A program made the translations under genes and the position numbers. This document shows positions 1-9,600 of a stretch of DNA of 37,858 nucleotides, piece by piece. The stretch comes from Panacagrimonas sp041635265 (GTDB taxonomy: Bacteria; Pseudomonadota; Gammaproteobacteria; Nevskiales; Nevskiaceae). Where the stretch lies: NCBI GenBank assembly GCA_041635265.1, contig JBFJJV010000012.1, positions 1 through 37,858 on the forward strand, written 5' to 3'. Within the stretch, counting starts at the first letter, position 1. Every line of letters starts with the position of its first letter. The notes beneath the pieces are model-generated. The model searched no databases, was not told the origin of the DNA, and saw nothing but the letters and a program-made list of their open reading frames with translations.

Positions 1-251
1 ACACTGGTGGTCTTTGGCGAGCGATCACTGACCAGATAGGCCAGGCTCAATGAAGCGACGAAAAAACCCGTCGCCAGAATGGCGGTGAGTCGGGTCAGAA
101 AGTTCGCCGCGCCGCGCGCACCGAATACGGTTCCGGAGGCACCGCTACCAAAGGCAGCGCCGGCGTCAGCCCCCTTGCCATGTTGAATCAGAATCAGGCC
201 GATCAGCGACACCGCCACCAGAACCTGCACCACCACCAGAATCGTATGCAT
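1..251 (-). CDS. secG: SecG, preprotein translocase subunit (3' end cut by window)
   Basis: SecG is the small inner-membrane subunit of the SecYEG translocon and assists SecA-driven protein export. Reading leftward from the ATG at 251-249, 83 codons are visible before the window edge. They begin MHTILVVVQVLVAVSLIGLI, followed by QHGKGADAG and a Gly/Ser-rich segment GSGASGTVFGARGAANFLTR, all typical of SecG. Two membrane segments are visible, at about residues 2-22 and 54-73, separated by the Gly-rich cytoplasmic loop. The gene lies 42 bp downstream of the tpiA stop on the same strand, the common tpiA-secG order in gammaproteobacteria. The C-terminus is outside the window. Confidence 0.93.
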   Translation of the reverse strand, partial: MHTILVVVQVLVAVSLIGLILIQHGKGADAGAAFGSGASGTVFGARGAANFLTRLTAILATGFFVASLSLAYLVSDRSPKTTS

Positions 252-293
252 TGAAAAACAGCCTTCTCAAAAAAAGGAATCTCGAACCAGAAT

Positions 294-1058
294 TTATTGC
301 GCCTGCGCGGCCTCACAAATGCCCAGAAAATCTGCACTCTTGAGGGACGCGCCGCCGATCAAGCCACCGTCGACATCAGCGCCGGAAAAAAGCTCCGCCG
401 CATTACCCGGCTTCACACTTCCGCCGTACAGAATGCGCACAGAGCCGCCTATCGTAGCATTGCGATCACTGATCAGGCCACGAATGAAGGCATGGGCACT
501 CTGAGCCTGCTCGGCAGAGGCCGTGCGACCGGTCCCGATGGCCCAGACCGGCTCGTAAGCAATGATGATATTGGCAAAAGATTCCGCGCCCAGCAGCTCG
601 AGGACCGCCCCAAGCTGTTGACTCAGCACGGTTTCCATCTGCCCGCCGTCCCTTTGCGCCAGGGTTTCTCCTAGGCAGAGAACGGGACTCAGGCCCAGTG
701 CGATGGCGGTTTGTACTTTCTGCGCGACCAACTCATTGCTCTCGCCATACAGCGCGCGGCGCTCTGAGTGCCCAACAATGACGTGGCTTGCGCCCAAATC
801 CCTGATCATGTCGCCGTGCATTTCTCCGGTAAAAGCGCCCGGCTGTGCCTGCTCCGAAAGGTTCTGTGCGCCCAGTTTCATCGCTGCGCTGCCAATCAGC
901 TCGCGAACCTGACTCAGATAGCCGGCGGGCGGGCAGACCAGCACTTCGACGTCCGGACACTTGTACAGGCCCGCTGAAATAGCGGACACCAGTTCTTTAT
1001 TGGCAGACAGGCTGCCATTCATTTTCCAGTTTCCTGCGACAAGATATTGGCGTTTCAT
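294..1058 (-). CDS. tpiA: Triosephosphate isomerase
   Basis: This enzyme interconverts dihydroxyacetone phosphate and glyceraldehyde 3-phosphate in cytoplasmic glycolysis and gluconeogenesis. The 254-residue protein has the family's normal length. It shows substrate-binding GNWKMN (Asn10, Lys12), the electrophile His97 in VGHSERR, the catalytic base Glu169 in AYEPVWAIGTG, and the phosphate-binding YGGSVKPGN near the C-terminus. The frame is open a further seven codons upstream (first ATG at 1079). I chose the ATG at 1058 because AGAGGA lies about seven bases before it and the protein then begins MKRQYLVAGNWKMNG like its relatives. It sits between glmM (30 bp upstream) and secG in the same direction, so co-transcription is likely. 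Confidence 0.96.
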   Translation of the reverse strand: MKRQYLVAGNWKMNGSLSANKELVSAISAGLYKCPDVEVLVCPPAGYLSQVRELIGSAAMKLGAQNLSEQAQPGAFTGEMHGDMIRDLGASHVIVGHSERRALYGESNELVAQKVQTAIALGLSPVLCLGETLAQRDGGQMETVLSQQLGAVLELLGAESFANIIIAYEPVWAIGTGRTASAEQAQSAHAFIRGLISDRNATIGGSVRILYGGSVKPGNAAELFSGADVDGGLIGGASLKSADFLGICEAAQAQ

Positions 1059-1088
1059 ATATTCCTCTGTCTCCATCAAAAATATGTT

Positions 1089-2438
1089 TCAGGTTGCGGC
1101 AGAGCGCACCTGCTGTGCAATGGCCTCAGCCGCGGACTGGGTTTCTTCCAGCTCTCTGGCCTCGACCATGACTCGAATCAGTGGCTCAGTGCCAGAGGGG
1201 CGCAGCAAGACGCGGCCGCGCTGACCGAGCTGCGTTTCGACTCGCCTGACCGCCTCGATCACCTGCGGCGATTGCATCACGAGGTCTCTTGGCTGAGTAA
1301 TAAGCACATTGATCAGCACTTGAGGAAACTTGCTCATTCCCGCGGCTGCCTCCCCTAGTGTCATGCGCTGCTCTGACATCGCAGCCAGAACCTGCAGCGC
1401 AGTCACGGTGCCGTCCCCGCTGGGTGCGCGATCCAGGCACAAAGTATGTCCTGAAGTTTCACCACCCAGATCGCCACCGCCAGCCTTGAGCATCTCAACA
1501 ACGTAGCGATCACCCACATTGGCGCGCTGAAATTCAATCCCCAATTTCGCCAAGGCCTGTTCCAGGCCCAGATTTGACATCAGGGTGCCCACCACAGGGC
1601 CATGCAGTCGGCCGATGCGTTGACGCGCCTGAGCGATGATGAACAAGATTTCATCGCCATCGACGACTCGACCATCAGCACTTACCATCAAACAACGATC
1701 CGCGTCGCCGTCGAGTGCAATGCCGAGCGTCGCGCCCTGCTCGAGCACGCTCAGGCGCAGGGCATCGAGATGGGTTGAACCACAGTCGCGGTTGATATTG
1801 AAGCCATCGGGCTTATTACCGATAACAATCACTTCAGCGCCCAGCTCTGAAAATACAGCTGGGGCGGTCTTGTACGCAGCGCCGTTGGCGCAATCCAGTG
1901 CGATCTTCATGCCCTTGAGGCTGAGATTGACCGGGAAACTGCTTTTGCAGAATTCGATATAACGGCCCTGCGCGTCGTCAATGCGGCGCGCTCGGCCTAA
2001 TCGATCCGATGGCACGCACTCGAGCGGCTGATCCAGAAGCCGCTCGATCTCCGCCTCTACTTCGTCGCTCAGCTTGCTGCCGTCCGGCCCGAAGAACTTG
2101 AATCCGTTGTCGTGATGCGGATTATGCGACGCAGAAATGACGACTCCGGCCTGGGCCCGTAGCGCGCGTGTCAGATAGGCAACACCCGGCGTGGGCAGCG
2201 GGCCAAGCATGTCGGATTCAACCCCTGCAGCCGCGAAACCTGCCTCGAGTGAAGACTCGAACATATAACCGGAGCGCCGCGTGTCCTTGCCAATCAATAC
2301 CCGTGCCTGCGGGGTTTTGGCCAGTACCCGGCCTGCGGCCCACCCCAGCTTGAGCGCAAAGTCCGGGGTCATCGGCGCACTGCCGACCGGTCCGCGCACG
2401 CCATCGGTGCCAAAATATTTTCTCTTTAGCAATGACAT
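1089..2438 (-). CDS. glmM: Phosphoglucosamine mutase
   Basis: GlmM converts glucosamine-6-phosphate to glucosamine-1-phosphate, feeding UDP-GlcNAc synthesis for peptidoglycan and LPS. The 449-residue product starts MSLLKRKYFGTDGVRG and has the phosphoserine loop GVVISASHNP, with the phosphorylated Ser at residue 104. The metal-binding loop ALDGDADRC and the C-terminal phosphate-binding RPSGTEPLIRVMVE follow in the expected order. The open frame extends 16 codons further upstream to 2486, but that extension has no counterpart in the family, so the ATG at 2438 is preferred. The ribosome site there is weak (GAAGGA about 11 bases away). It lies downstream of folP with a 77-bp gap, the usual folP-glmM pairing. 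Confidence 0.95.
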   Translation of the reverse strand: MSLLKRKYFGTDGVRGPVGSAPMTPDFALKLGWAAGRVLAKTPQARVLIGKDTRRSGYMFESSLEAGFAAAGVESDMLGPLPTPGVAYLTRALRAQAGVVISASHNPHHDNGFKFFGPDGSKLSDEVEAEIERLLDQPLECVPSDRLGRARRIDDAQGRYIEFCKSSFPVNLSLKGMKIALDCANGAAYKTAPAVFSELGAEVIVIGNKPDGFNINRDCGSTHLDALRLSVLEQGATLGIALDGDADRCLMVSADGRVVDGDEILFIIAQARQRIGRLHGPVVGTLMSNLGLEQALAKLGIEFQRANVGDRYVVEMLKAGGGDLGGETSGHTLCLDRAPSGDGTVTALQVLAAMSEQRMTLGEAAAGMSKFPQVLINVLITQPRDLVMQSPQVIEAVRRVETQLGQRGRVLLRPSGTEPLIRVMVEARELEETQSAAEAIAQQVRSAAT

Positions 2439-2515
2439 GTCCTGAATAAATCCTTCATATTTCACAATGCAGCCAGGCTCGCTCAAAAGCTACTGGCCTG
2501 CGCGCCAGGCGCACC

Positions 2516-3328
2516 TCAGCTCAGACGAAAATTCCGAATGGCCGAAGCCACTTTTATAGCCTGAACCGTCTCTGCCACATCATGGGCTCTTACAATATTG
2601 GCGCCTCCGAGAATCGCCACCGTCGCAGCTGCAAGACTGGCTGAAATTCGCTCTCCCACCTCCGCGCCACAAATCGTTTTGAACATGGATTTGCGCGACA
2701 AGCCGACCAGAACCGGGAATCCGAGCTGGGTCAGCGTTTCTATCTCTTGCAATAGATGCAAATTATTGTCGACGGTCTTGCCAAACCCGAACCCCGGATC
2801 GATCACGATGGACTCACCGCTGATTCCCGCGTCCAGACAGGCCTGAATGCGCTGACGCAAAAACAGGCTCACCTCTTCGAGCACATCCTGGTAGACCGGC
2901 TTGGCCTGCATAGTGGCGGGCTTGCCCTGCATGTGCATCAGGCAAACCGCAGCCCCGGTGTCCTGAGCTGCGGCAATTGCACCGTCTGCGGAGAGCGCGC
3001 TGACATCATTGATCATGCTCGCGCCAGCTTCACAAGCGGCGCGCATAACAGCCGGCTTCATGGTGTCAATGGAAATCGGACAATCGATGGTTTTGGCAAT
3101 CTTCTCAATCACCGGAATGACTCGGTCCAACTCTTCGGCCTCACTCACCTGAGTGGCGCCGGGCCGGGTGGATTCACCTCCGACATCGATAATTGCAGCA
3201 CCTTGATTGGCCATTTGCAGAGCCCGCTCAAGTGCGGCACCCGGCTGCATCCAGCGTCCGCCATCAGAGAAAGAATCCGGCGTGAGATTGAGCACGCCCA
3301 TGACCTGAGCAGAACTGATATCCAGCAC
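2516..3328 (-). CDS. folP: Dihydropteroate synthase
   Basis: FolP condenses 7,8-dihydropterin pyrophosphate with p-aminobenzoate in folate synthesis and is the sulfonamide target. Visible signatures are MGVLNLTPDSFSDGG near the N-terminus, DVGGESTRPGA, the DPGFGFGKT pterin/phosphate site, and GLSRKSMF. The GTG at 3328 gives 270 residues but has no convincing ribosome site. The frame stays open upstream and encodes LTLRLRAGKV directly before VLDISSAQVMG, which resembles the first beta-strand of other FolP proteins. The true start may therefore be a non-ATG codon upstream, between about 3341 and 3394. Upstream ftsH ends at 3398, so coupling to ftsH translation is possible. Identity is firm; the N-terminus is not. 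Confidence 0.93.
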   Translation of the reverse strand: MLDISSAQVMGVLNLTPDSFSDGGRWMQPGAALERALQMANQGAAIIDVGGESTRPGATQVSEAEELDRVIPVIEKIAKTIDCPISIDTMKPAVMRAACEAGASMINDVSALSADGAIAAAQDTGAAVCLMHMQGKPATMQAKPVYQDVLEEVSLFLRQRIQACLDAGISGESIVIDPGFGFGKTVDNNLHLLQEIETLTQLGFPVLVGLSRKSMFKTICGAEVGERISASLAAATVAILGGANIVRAHDVAETVQAIKVASAIRNFRLS

Positions 3329-3397
3329 TTTGCCGGCGCGCAGCCTTAGCGTCAGGCCACCGACATCCGGAGCAAGTACCTCAAACAGAAAAAATAC

Positions 3398-5326
3398 TCA
3401 GTGATTGGCAGGCTTGGGCGCGCCAGTCGGCGGCACCGGTTTTGCCTCGTCACTCGATTGCGCCGGCGGCGGTGGGCTGCCCGGATTGCCACTGTCGTTC
3501 CAGCTCTCGGGCTCACCCGGGTCTTCTCCGGCCATGATTCGGCGCAGCTGCTCTGCGTCGATGGTTTCATACTTGAGCAAGGTCTCGGCCATGATATGCA
3601 ACTTGCCCATATTGTCTTCGAGAATCTTTTTGGCGATGCCGTAATTCTTGTCGATCACCGCGCGAATTTCCCGATCAATCGAGTTGGCGGTGTCGTCCGA
3701 AACATTTTTGGTCTGCGTTACGCTTCTACCAAGGAATACTTCGCCGTCATCTTCGCCATAAGACAAGGGCCCAAGCGCATCCGACATGCCGTACTTGGTG
3801 ACCATGCTGCGCGCGATCTGGGTGGCACGTTCAATATCGTTGCTGGCGCCGGTAGTGATCTTTTCCACACCGAAAATCATTTCCTCTGCCAGTCGCCCGC
3901 CGAACAGCGAACAAATCTGGGAGTCCAGACGCTGCTTGGTGTGGCTGTAACGGTCCTCCTCAGGCAAGAACATGGTGATGCCGAGGGCGCGACCGCGCGG
4001 AATGATCGATACTTTGTAAACCGGATCGTGCTCGGGAACGCTCAAACCCACAATGGCGTGACCCGCCTCGTGATAGGCAGTCAGTTTCTTCTCTTCTTCG
4101 GACATGACCATCGAGCGCCGTTCAGCGCCCATCATGATCTTGTCCTTGGCACGCTCAAAATCTTCGTGATCGACCAGACGCTTGTTTGCGCGGGCAGCGA
4201 ATAACGCGGCCTCGTTGACCAGATTGGCGAGATCCGCTCCGGAAAAGCCTGGCGTTGCCCGGGCAATAACATTCGGCTTGACTGCATCGTGCAGCGGCAC
4301 GGCGCGCATGTGCACTTTGAGAATCTGCTCGCGACCACGAACGTCCGGCAGCGGCACCACAACCTGTCGGTCAAAACGACCTGGACGCAGCAAGGCAGGA
4401 TCGAGAACGTCCGGGCGGTTGGTTGCCGCAATGACGATGACGCCTTCATTGCCCTCAAAGCCATCCATCTCGACCAGCAACTGATTCAGGGTCTGCTCTC
4501 GCTCGTCATGCCCGCCGCCGAGGCCGGCACCGCGATGGCGGCCAACCGCATCAATTTCGTCGATGAAGATGATGCAGGGGGCGTGCTTCTTGGCCTGCTC
4601 GAACATATCGCGCACACGGCTAGCGCCGACACCGACAAACATTTCGACAAAATCCGAACCGGAAATGGTGAAGAAAGGCACGCCGGCTTCGCCGGCAATG
4701 GCGCGGGCCAACAAGGTCTTGCCCGTACCCGGTGAACCCACCATGAGGACACCGCGCGGAATCTTGCCGCCAAGCTTCTGAAACTTGCTCGGATCCTTCA
4801 GAAAATCGACCAGCTCGCTGACTTCCTGCTTGGCTTCTTCAACGCCAGCGACGTCGGCGAAGGTGATCTTGATCTGATCGGCATTGAGCATACGGGCCTT
4901 GGACTTGCCAAAACTCATCGCACCGCGACCGCCGCCACCACCCTGCATCTGGCGCATGAAATAAACCCATACCGCGATCAGGAGCAGAATCGGAAATGCA
5001 TTAAACAGCAGTTGCAGCGGCCAGGGCGTGGCCTTGGGCAGCTCACCGGTAAATTTGACCCCATTGTCGATCAGTTCCCGGATCATGGCGCCGTTGTCGC
5101 TTTCAGGACTGACGGTTTCAAAGCGCCGCCCATCCTTGAGTTGGCCGGCGATGATGTCGCCAGCAATGCGTACTTCAGCGATCTGGCCTTGTTTGACCGA
5201 ATCCAGGTACTGCGAATACGGCATCGGCTCCTGACCGCGGCCGCGCGTAGCAAAGCCCTGAAACACGCTGATGAGAACCACCAGTATGACCACCCAGAGC
5301 AGCAGATTTTTTGCCAAATCGTTCAA
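3398..5326 (-). CDS. ftsH: FtsH, membrane-bound ATP-dependent zinc metalloprotease
   Basis: FtsH is an inner-membrane AAA+ protease that degrades misassembled membrane proteins and short-lived regulators. Two N-terminal membrane segments are seen (about residues 8-25 and 104-124) flanking a periplasmic domain. The AAA module has Walker A GSPGTGKT (197-204), Walker B IIFIDEID and the second region of homology ATNRPDVLDPALLRPGRFDR. The Zn-binding HEAGH lies at 419-423. The C-terminal tail is Pro-rich. I place the start at a TTG (5326): AGGA lies eight bases upstream and the product begins MNDLAKNLLLW as in relatives. The frame is open to another TTG at 5344. The 642-residue length is normal. 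It lies between rlmE and folP. Confidence 0.96.
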   Translation of the reverse strand: MNDLAKNLLLWVVILVVLISVFQGFATRGRGQEPMPYSQYLDSVKQGQIAEVRIAGDIIAGQLKDGRRFETVSPESDNGAMIRELIDNGVKFTGELPKATPWPLQLLFNAFPILLLIAVWVYFMRQMQGGGGGRGAMSFGKSKARMLNADQIKITFADVAGVEEAKQEVSELVDFLKDPSKFQKLGGKIPRGVLMVGSPGTGKTLLARAIAGEAGVPFFTISGSDFVEMFVGVGASRVRDMFEQAKKHAPCIIFIDEIDAVGRHRGAGLGGGHDEREQTLNQLLVEMDGFEGNEGVIVIAATNRPDVLDPALLRPGRFDRQVVVPLPDVRGREQILKVHMRAVPLHDAVKPNVIARATPGFSGADLANLVNEAALFAARANKRLVDHEDFERAKDKIMMGAERRSMVMSEEEKKLTAYHEAGHAIVGLSVPEHDPVYKVSIIPRGRALGITMFLPEEDRYSHTKQRLDSQICSLFGGRLAEEMIFGVEKITTGASNDIERATQIARSMVTKYGMSDALGPLSYGEDDGEVFLGRSVTQTKNVSDDTANSIDREIRAVIDKNYGIAKKILEDNMGKLHIMAETLLKYETIDAEQLRRIMAGEDPGEPESWNDSGNPGSPPPPAQSSDEAKPVPPTGAPKPANH

Positions 5327-5395
5327 AGTCTTAATCCTAGTCAATAACGAATCAGCGCCCCGACTTGGGCGGTGTCGTATTCGCCATGTAGCACC

Positions 5396-6025
5396 TTACA
5401 CCGGGCGCAGACGCCTCGCCAGCAGATACACCTCTCGGCTGCGCGCCCGCGAGGCTTTCGGTTTACGAATCAAGACCTTGTCGTATGCTTTCCGCAAAGA
5501 CAAAAGAAAGGGCTCAAATCCCTCCCCCTGGAAAACCTTGACCAGAAAATCACCACCAGGTTTCAAATGTCTGGCGGCAAAGTCCTGTGCCAGCTCACAT
5601 AAATAAAGTTGCCCGGCCTGATCCGCTATTCCGATACCAGAGACGTTGGGGGCCATATCCGACATTACAAGGTCGACTTGGCCACCCTGAAGTTGGGCCT
5701 GAAGCGCCTGAAGCACCGTGTCTTCTCGAAAATCTCCAGTGAGGATGTCCACACCCTCCATCGGCTCCATTGCCAGGATGTCCAGCGCGATCAACCTGCC
5801 GTGCTTGCCCAGCATGGGTCGCGCCACCTGCGACCAGCCCCCGGGGGCAGCCCCCAGATCGACCACGGTCTGGCCCGGCCTGAGCACATGATCGCGCTCG
5901 TTGATCTCCAATAGTTTGAATACCGCCCGCGATCGAAAGCCCCGTTTTCGAGCCTCGAGCACATAGGCGTCTGCCTCGTGTTCCGCGATCCACCGCGCGG
6001 AACTGGAACTGCGTTTGCGCGACAT
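5396..6025 (-). CDS. rlmE: 23S rRNA (uridine-2552) 2'-O-methyltransferase
   Basis: RlmE (FtsJ/RrmJ) methylates the ribose of U2552 in the 23S A-loop using SAM, a late 50S assembly step. The 209-residue protein has the SAM-binding VVDLGAAPGGWSQVA and the catalytic tetrad of the family at Lys37 (RAVFKLLEI), Asp123 (MSDMAPNVSG), Lys163 (LVKVFQGEGFE) and Glu198 (REVYLL). An Arg/Lys/Ser-rich N-terminus (MSRKRSSSSARW) fits rRNA contact. It is followed by ftsH after 69 bp and preceded by greA, with a 26-bp gap. The frequently seen neighbour yhbY is absent here. Confidence 0.95.
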   Translation of the reverse strand: MSRKRSSSSARWIAEHEADAYVLEARKRGFRSRAVFKLLEINERDHVLRPGQTVVDLGAAPGGWSQVARPMLGKHGRLIALDILAMEPMEGVDILTGDFREDTVLQALQAQLQGGQVDLVMSDMAPNVSGIGIADQAGQLYLCELAQDFAARHLKPGGDFLVKVFQGEGFEPFLLSLRKAYDKVLIRKPKASRARSREVYLLARRLRPV

Positions 6026-6051
6026 GGGGATCAGAGTCAGTAAGCTGCTCT

Positions 6052-6528
6052 CTATATATATTCGATGCCTATGATTTCGAGTTCGCGAATTCCGCCTGGC
6101 GCCAGAACTTCAGCAATCTCACCAGCTTCCTTGCCAATAAGCGCGCGCGCGATCGGCGAGTTGTAGGAAATTCGGCCTTGCTTGGTATCCGCCTCGTCGT
6201 CGCCCACGATCTGATAACGCATTTCGTCGCCGGTATCGACATCAGCCAGACTCACCGTGGCGCCAAAAATGACCTTGCCGGTGTCGCCCATTTTTGTGAC
6301 ATCGATAACCTGAGCCGAGGACAGCTTACCTTCGATCTCCGCGATGCGGCCTTCAACAAAGCTCTGCTGCTCCTTGGCGGCGTGATACTCGGCGTTCTCT
6401 TTGAGATCACCATGAGCTCGCGCATCGGCAATCGCAGCAATCACTTTGGGGCGCTGCTCGGACTTGAGAATGCGCAGCTCTTCTCGGAGGATTTGTTCAC
6501 CACGTACGGTGATGGGCACTAGGCTCAT
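6052..6528 (-). CDS. greA: Transcription elongation factor GreA
   Basis: GreA enters the RNA polymerase secondary channel and stimulates cleavage of backtracked RNA. The 158-residue product has the normal length. An N-terminal coiled-coil (about residues 1-75) carries the tip acidic residues in ARAHGDLKENAEYHAAKEQQ. The C-terminal FKBP-like domain ends with YNSPIARALIGKEAGE. A clear ribosome site, AAGGTGA, precedes the ATG. The gene lies 119 bp downstream of carB, a common placement in this class. Confidence 0.96.
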   Translation of the reverse strand: MSLVPITVRGEQILREELRILKSEQRPKVIAAIADARAHGDLKENAEYHAAKEQQSFVEGRIAEIEGKLSSAQVIDVTKMGDTGKVIFGATVSLADVDTGDEMRYQIVGDDEADTKQGRISYNSPIARALIGKEAGEIAEVLAPGGIRELEIIGIEYI

Positions 6529-6573
6529 GGTTCACCTTTTTTATATTGAAAGATTAATAAAAGAAAAAAGAAA

Positions 6574-6604
6574 TTGCAGAGTGTCCGCAGACGCTCGGCC
6601 GCAA
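6574..6604 (-). terminator. Possible weak terminator or attenuator between carB and greA
   Basis: On the minus strand a hairpin of seven paired positions with one mismatch (arms at 6579-6585 and 6590-6596, loop 6586-6589) is extended by TTGC/GCAA ends. It is followed leftward by a T-rich stretch (6556-6573) containing a run of six T. It lies just past the carB stop and before greA. A second small hairpin, CGCCC-AAGCA-GGGCG at 6619-6633, precedes it without a T-run. Partial termination between carB and greA is inferred. Confidence 0.3.
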
Positions 6605-6647
6605 AGACGTGGGGACCGCGCCCAAGCAGGGCGAAACAGCCGGAATT

Positions 6648-9600
6648 CTAAGCCTGCTCTACGGTTCGGTGAAGGTCCTGAAGGCATCGAACCTCTTTGC
6701 GATCCTGGTATTCGATGGAAACCGCCGCAGCGTAGGCGCCCGCGATCGTCGTGAAATAGCAAACCTTGTGCTGAATCGCGGCAGAGCGGATCGAGCGAGA
6801 TTCCTCGATGGATTTCTTACCTTCCGTTGTATTTGCCACGAACTGGATTTGCCCGTTCTTGATCATATCCACACAGTGCGGCCGCCCTTCCTTCACCTTG
6901 TTCACCCCTTCGCAGGCAATGCCCGCAGCGCGAATTTCTGCTGCGGTGCCGTGCGTGGCAACAATTTTGAAACCGCGCTCGTTCAACAGACGGGCGACCT
7001 GGATAGACTTGCCTTTGTCGCCGTTGCGCACCGAAAGAAATGCGGTGCCGGAACTTGGAATTGCGTTACCGCCACCAAGCAGTGCCTTGTGGAAAGCCTC
7101 CCCAAACGTGTCACCCACGCCCATGACTTCGCCAGTGGAACGCATCTCCGGCCCGAGCAGGGGATCAACCGTGGGAAATTTGTTGAACGGGAAGACGGCT
7201 TCCTTGACTGAGAAGTACGGTGGAATCAGTTCTTTGTCCATGCCCTGCTCTGCCAGCGTCTTGCCTGCCATGCAGCGCGCAGCGATCTTCGCCAGCGGCC
7301 TGCCGATCGCCTTGGAAACGAAGGGACTGGTGCGCGAGGCCCGTGGATTCACCTCCAGCAGATAGACCTTCTCGCCCTGCACCGCGAATTGCGCGTTCAT
7401 CAGGCCCACCACATTGAGCGCCTTGGCCAGACTCTTGATCTGCTCACGAATCTTGTTGAGGACCGACTCGGGCAGAGAGTAGGCAGGCAGCGTGCAGGAG
7501 GAGTCACCGGAATGAACGCCAGCTTCCTCGATGTGCTCCATGATGCCGCCAATGACCACGTGCTCACCGTCGGACAAGGCGTCCACATCCACTTCAACCG
7601 CATTATTCAGAAAGCGATCCAGCAGCACAGGCGAGTCATTGGAGACTTTCACCGCCTCGCTCATGTAGCGGATCAGATCCTCGTCGTCATGAACAATTTC
7701 CATGGCGCGACCGCCCAGCACATAGCTCGGACGCACGACCAGGGGATAACCCACCTGATTCGCCACCTTGAGCGCCTGTTTTTCCGACTTTGCAGTGCCG
7801 TTGGGCGGCTGCAGCAAATTGAGCTTCTCAACCAGCGCCTGAAACCGTTCACGATCTTCGGCCAGATCGATGGAATCCGGGCTGGTGCCGATGATGGGCG
7901 CGCCGGCGGCTTCCAACTCGCGCGCCAGCTTCAGCGGAGTCTGCCCACCAAACTGCACAATGACCCCGAACGGTTTTTCCAGGTCGATGATCTCCATTAC
8001 GTCTTCGAAGGTCAGCGGCTCAAAATAGAGTCGGTCCGAGGTGTCGTAATCCGTGGAGACCGTCTCAGGATTGCAGTTCACCATAATGGTTTCAAAGCCG
8101 TCCTCTCGCAGCGCCTGAGCGGCGTGAACACAGCAGTAATCAAACTCGATGCCCTGCCCGATCCGGTTTGGACCGCCGCCGAGCACAACAATCTTCTTGC
8201 GGTCCGTCGGGGCCGCTTCACATTCCTCGTCGTAGGTGGAATACAGGTAGGCGGTGGCGGACGGGAATTCCGCAGCACAGGAGTCAACCCGCTTGTACAC
8301 CGGGCGAACACCGAGCTTGTGCCGTCCATTGCGAACGGACATCTCCTTGACGCCCAGCAGGGCAGCCATGCGCCGATCCGAAAAACCCATGCGCTTGAAT
8401 CGGCGCATGGTCTTCTTGTCGATCTTGCTGATCTTGAGTTTGGCGATTTCAGCCTCGGTCTCCATCAGTTCTTCAATCTGGTCCAGGAACCAGGGGTCGA
8501 TCCTGGAGAGGCGAAACACTTCTTCCTGACTCATGCCACTGCGGAAAGCGTCGGCCACGTACCAGATGCGGCTGGCGCGCGGAGTCGTCAGTTCCTCAGT
8601 GATGCGCTGCAGGTATTCCGGGTTGCCAATTTCGCCATGCGGCTCGAAACCGTCCGAGCTGACTTCCAGCCCACGTAGCGCCTTCTGCAGCGACTCCTGA
8701 AAGTTGCGACCGATCGCCATGACCTCGCCAACCGACTTCATCTGCGTGGTCAGCCGCGAGTCGGCCGTCGGAAATTTCTCGAAGGCGAAGCGTGGCACTT
8801 TGGTAACGACATAATCGATGCTGGGCTCGAAGCTGGCCGGTGTGACGCCACCCGTGATGTCATTGCTCAGCTCGTCCAGGGTGTAACCCACTGCGAGCTT
8901 GGCAGCGATCTTGGCGATCGGGAATCCGGTTGCTTTGGACGCCAGTGCAGAGGAGCGCGAGACGCGCGGATTCATTTCAATGACGATGATGCGACCATCA
9001 TCCGGATTGATGGCGAACTGCACGTTGGAGCCGCCGGTATCCACCCCGATTTTGCGCAATACCGCGATGCTGGCATCACGCAGCAGCTGATATTCCTTGT
9101 CTGTCAGCGTCTGCGCCGGTGCCACGGTGATGCTGTCGCCAGTGTGCACGCCCATCGGATCGAAGTTCTCGATGGAGCAGATGATGATGCAGTTGTCCTT
9201 GTTATCCCGCACCACTTCCATCTCGAACTCTTTCCAGCCGAGCAGAGACTCTTCAATCAAGACCTCATTGGTCGGTGACAGATCTAGGCCGCGACTGACG
9301 ATACTCTCGAATTCATCGACGTTATAGGCAATGCCGCCGCCGGTTCCGCCGAGAGTAAAGCTGGGGCGGATGATGACCGGGAAGCCCACTTCTGCCTGCG
9401 CCTGACGCGCTTCTTCCATGCTGTGCGCCAGACCCGATCGCGCCGAGCCCAGACCGATCTCGGTCATGGCATCTCGAAATTTCTGGCGATCCTCCGCCAG
9501 ATCAATCGCGTGCGCATTGGCGCCGATCATCTGCACGCCGAATTTCTCCAGCACACCGTGCTTTTCCAGATCCAGAGCGCAGTTCAGCGCGGTCTGGCCG

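Noticed and set aside
6619..6633. CGCCC/GGGCG hairpin as a carB terminator
   Set aside because: No T-run follows on the minus strand. The neighbouring hairpin at 6579-6596 is the better, still weak, candidate.
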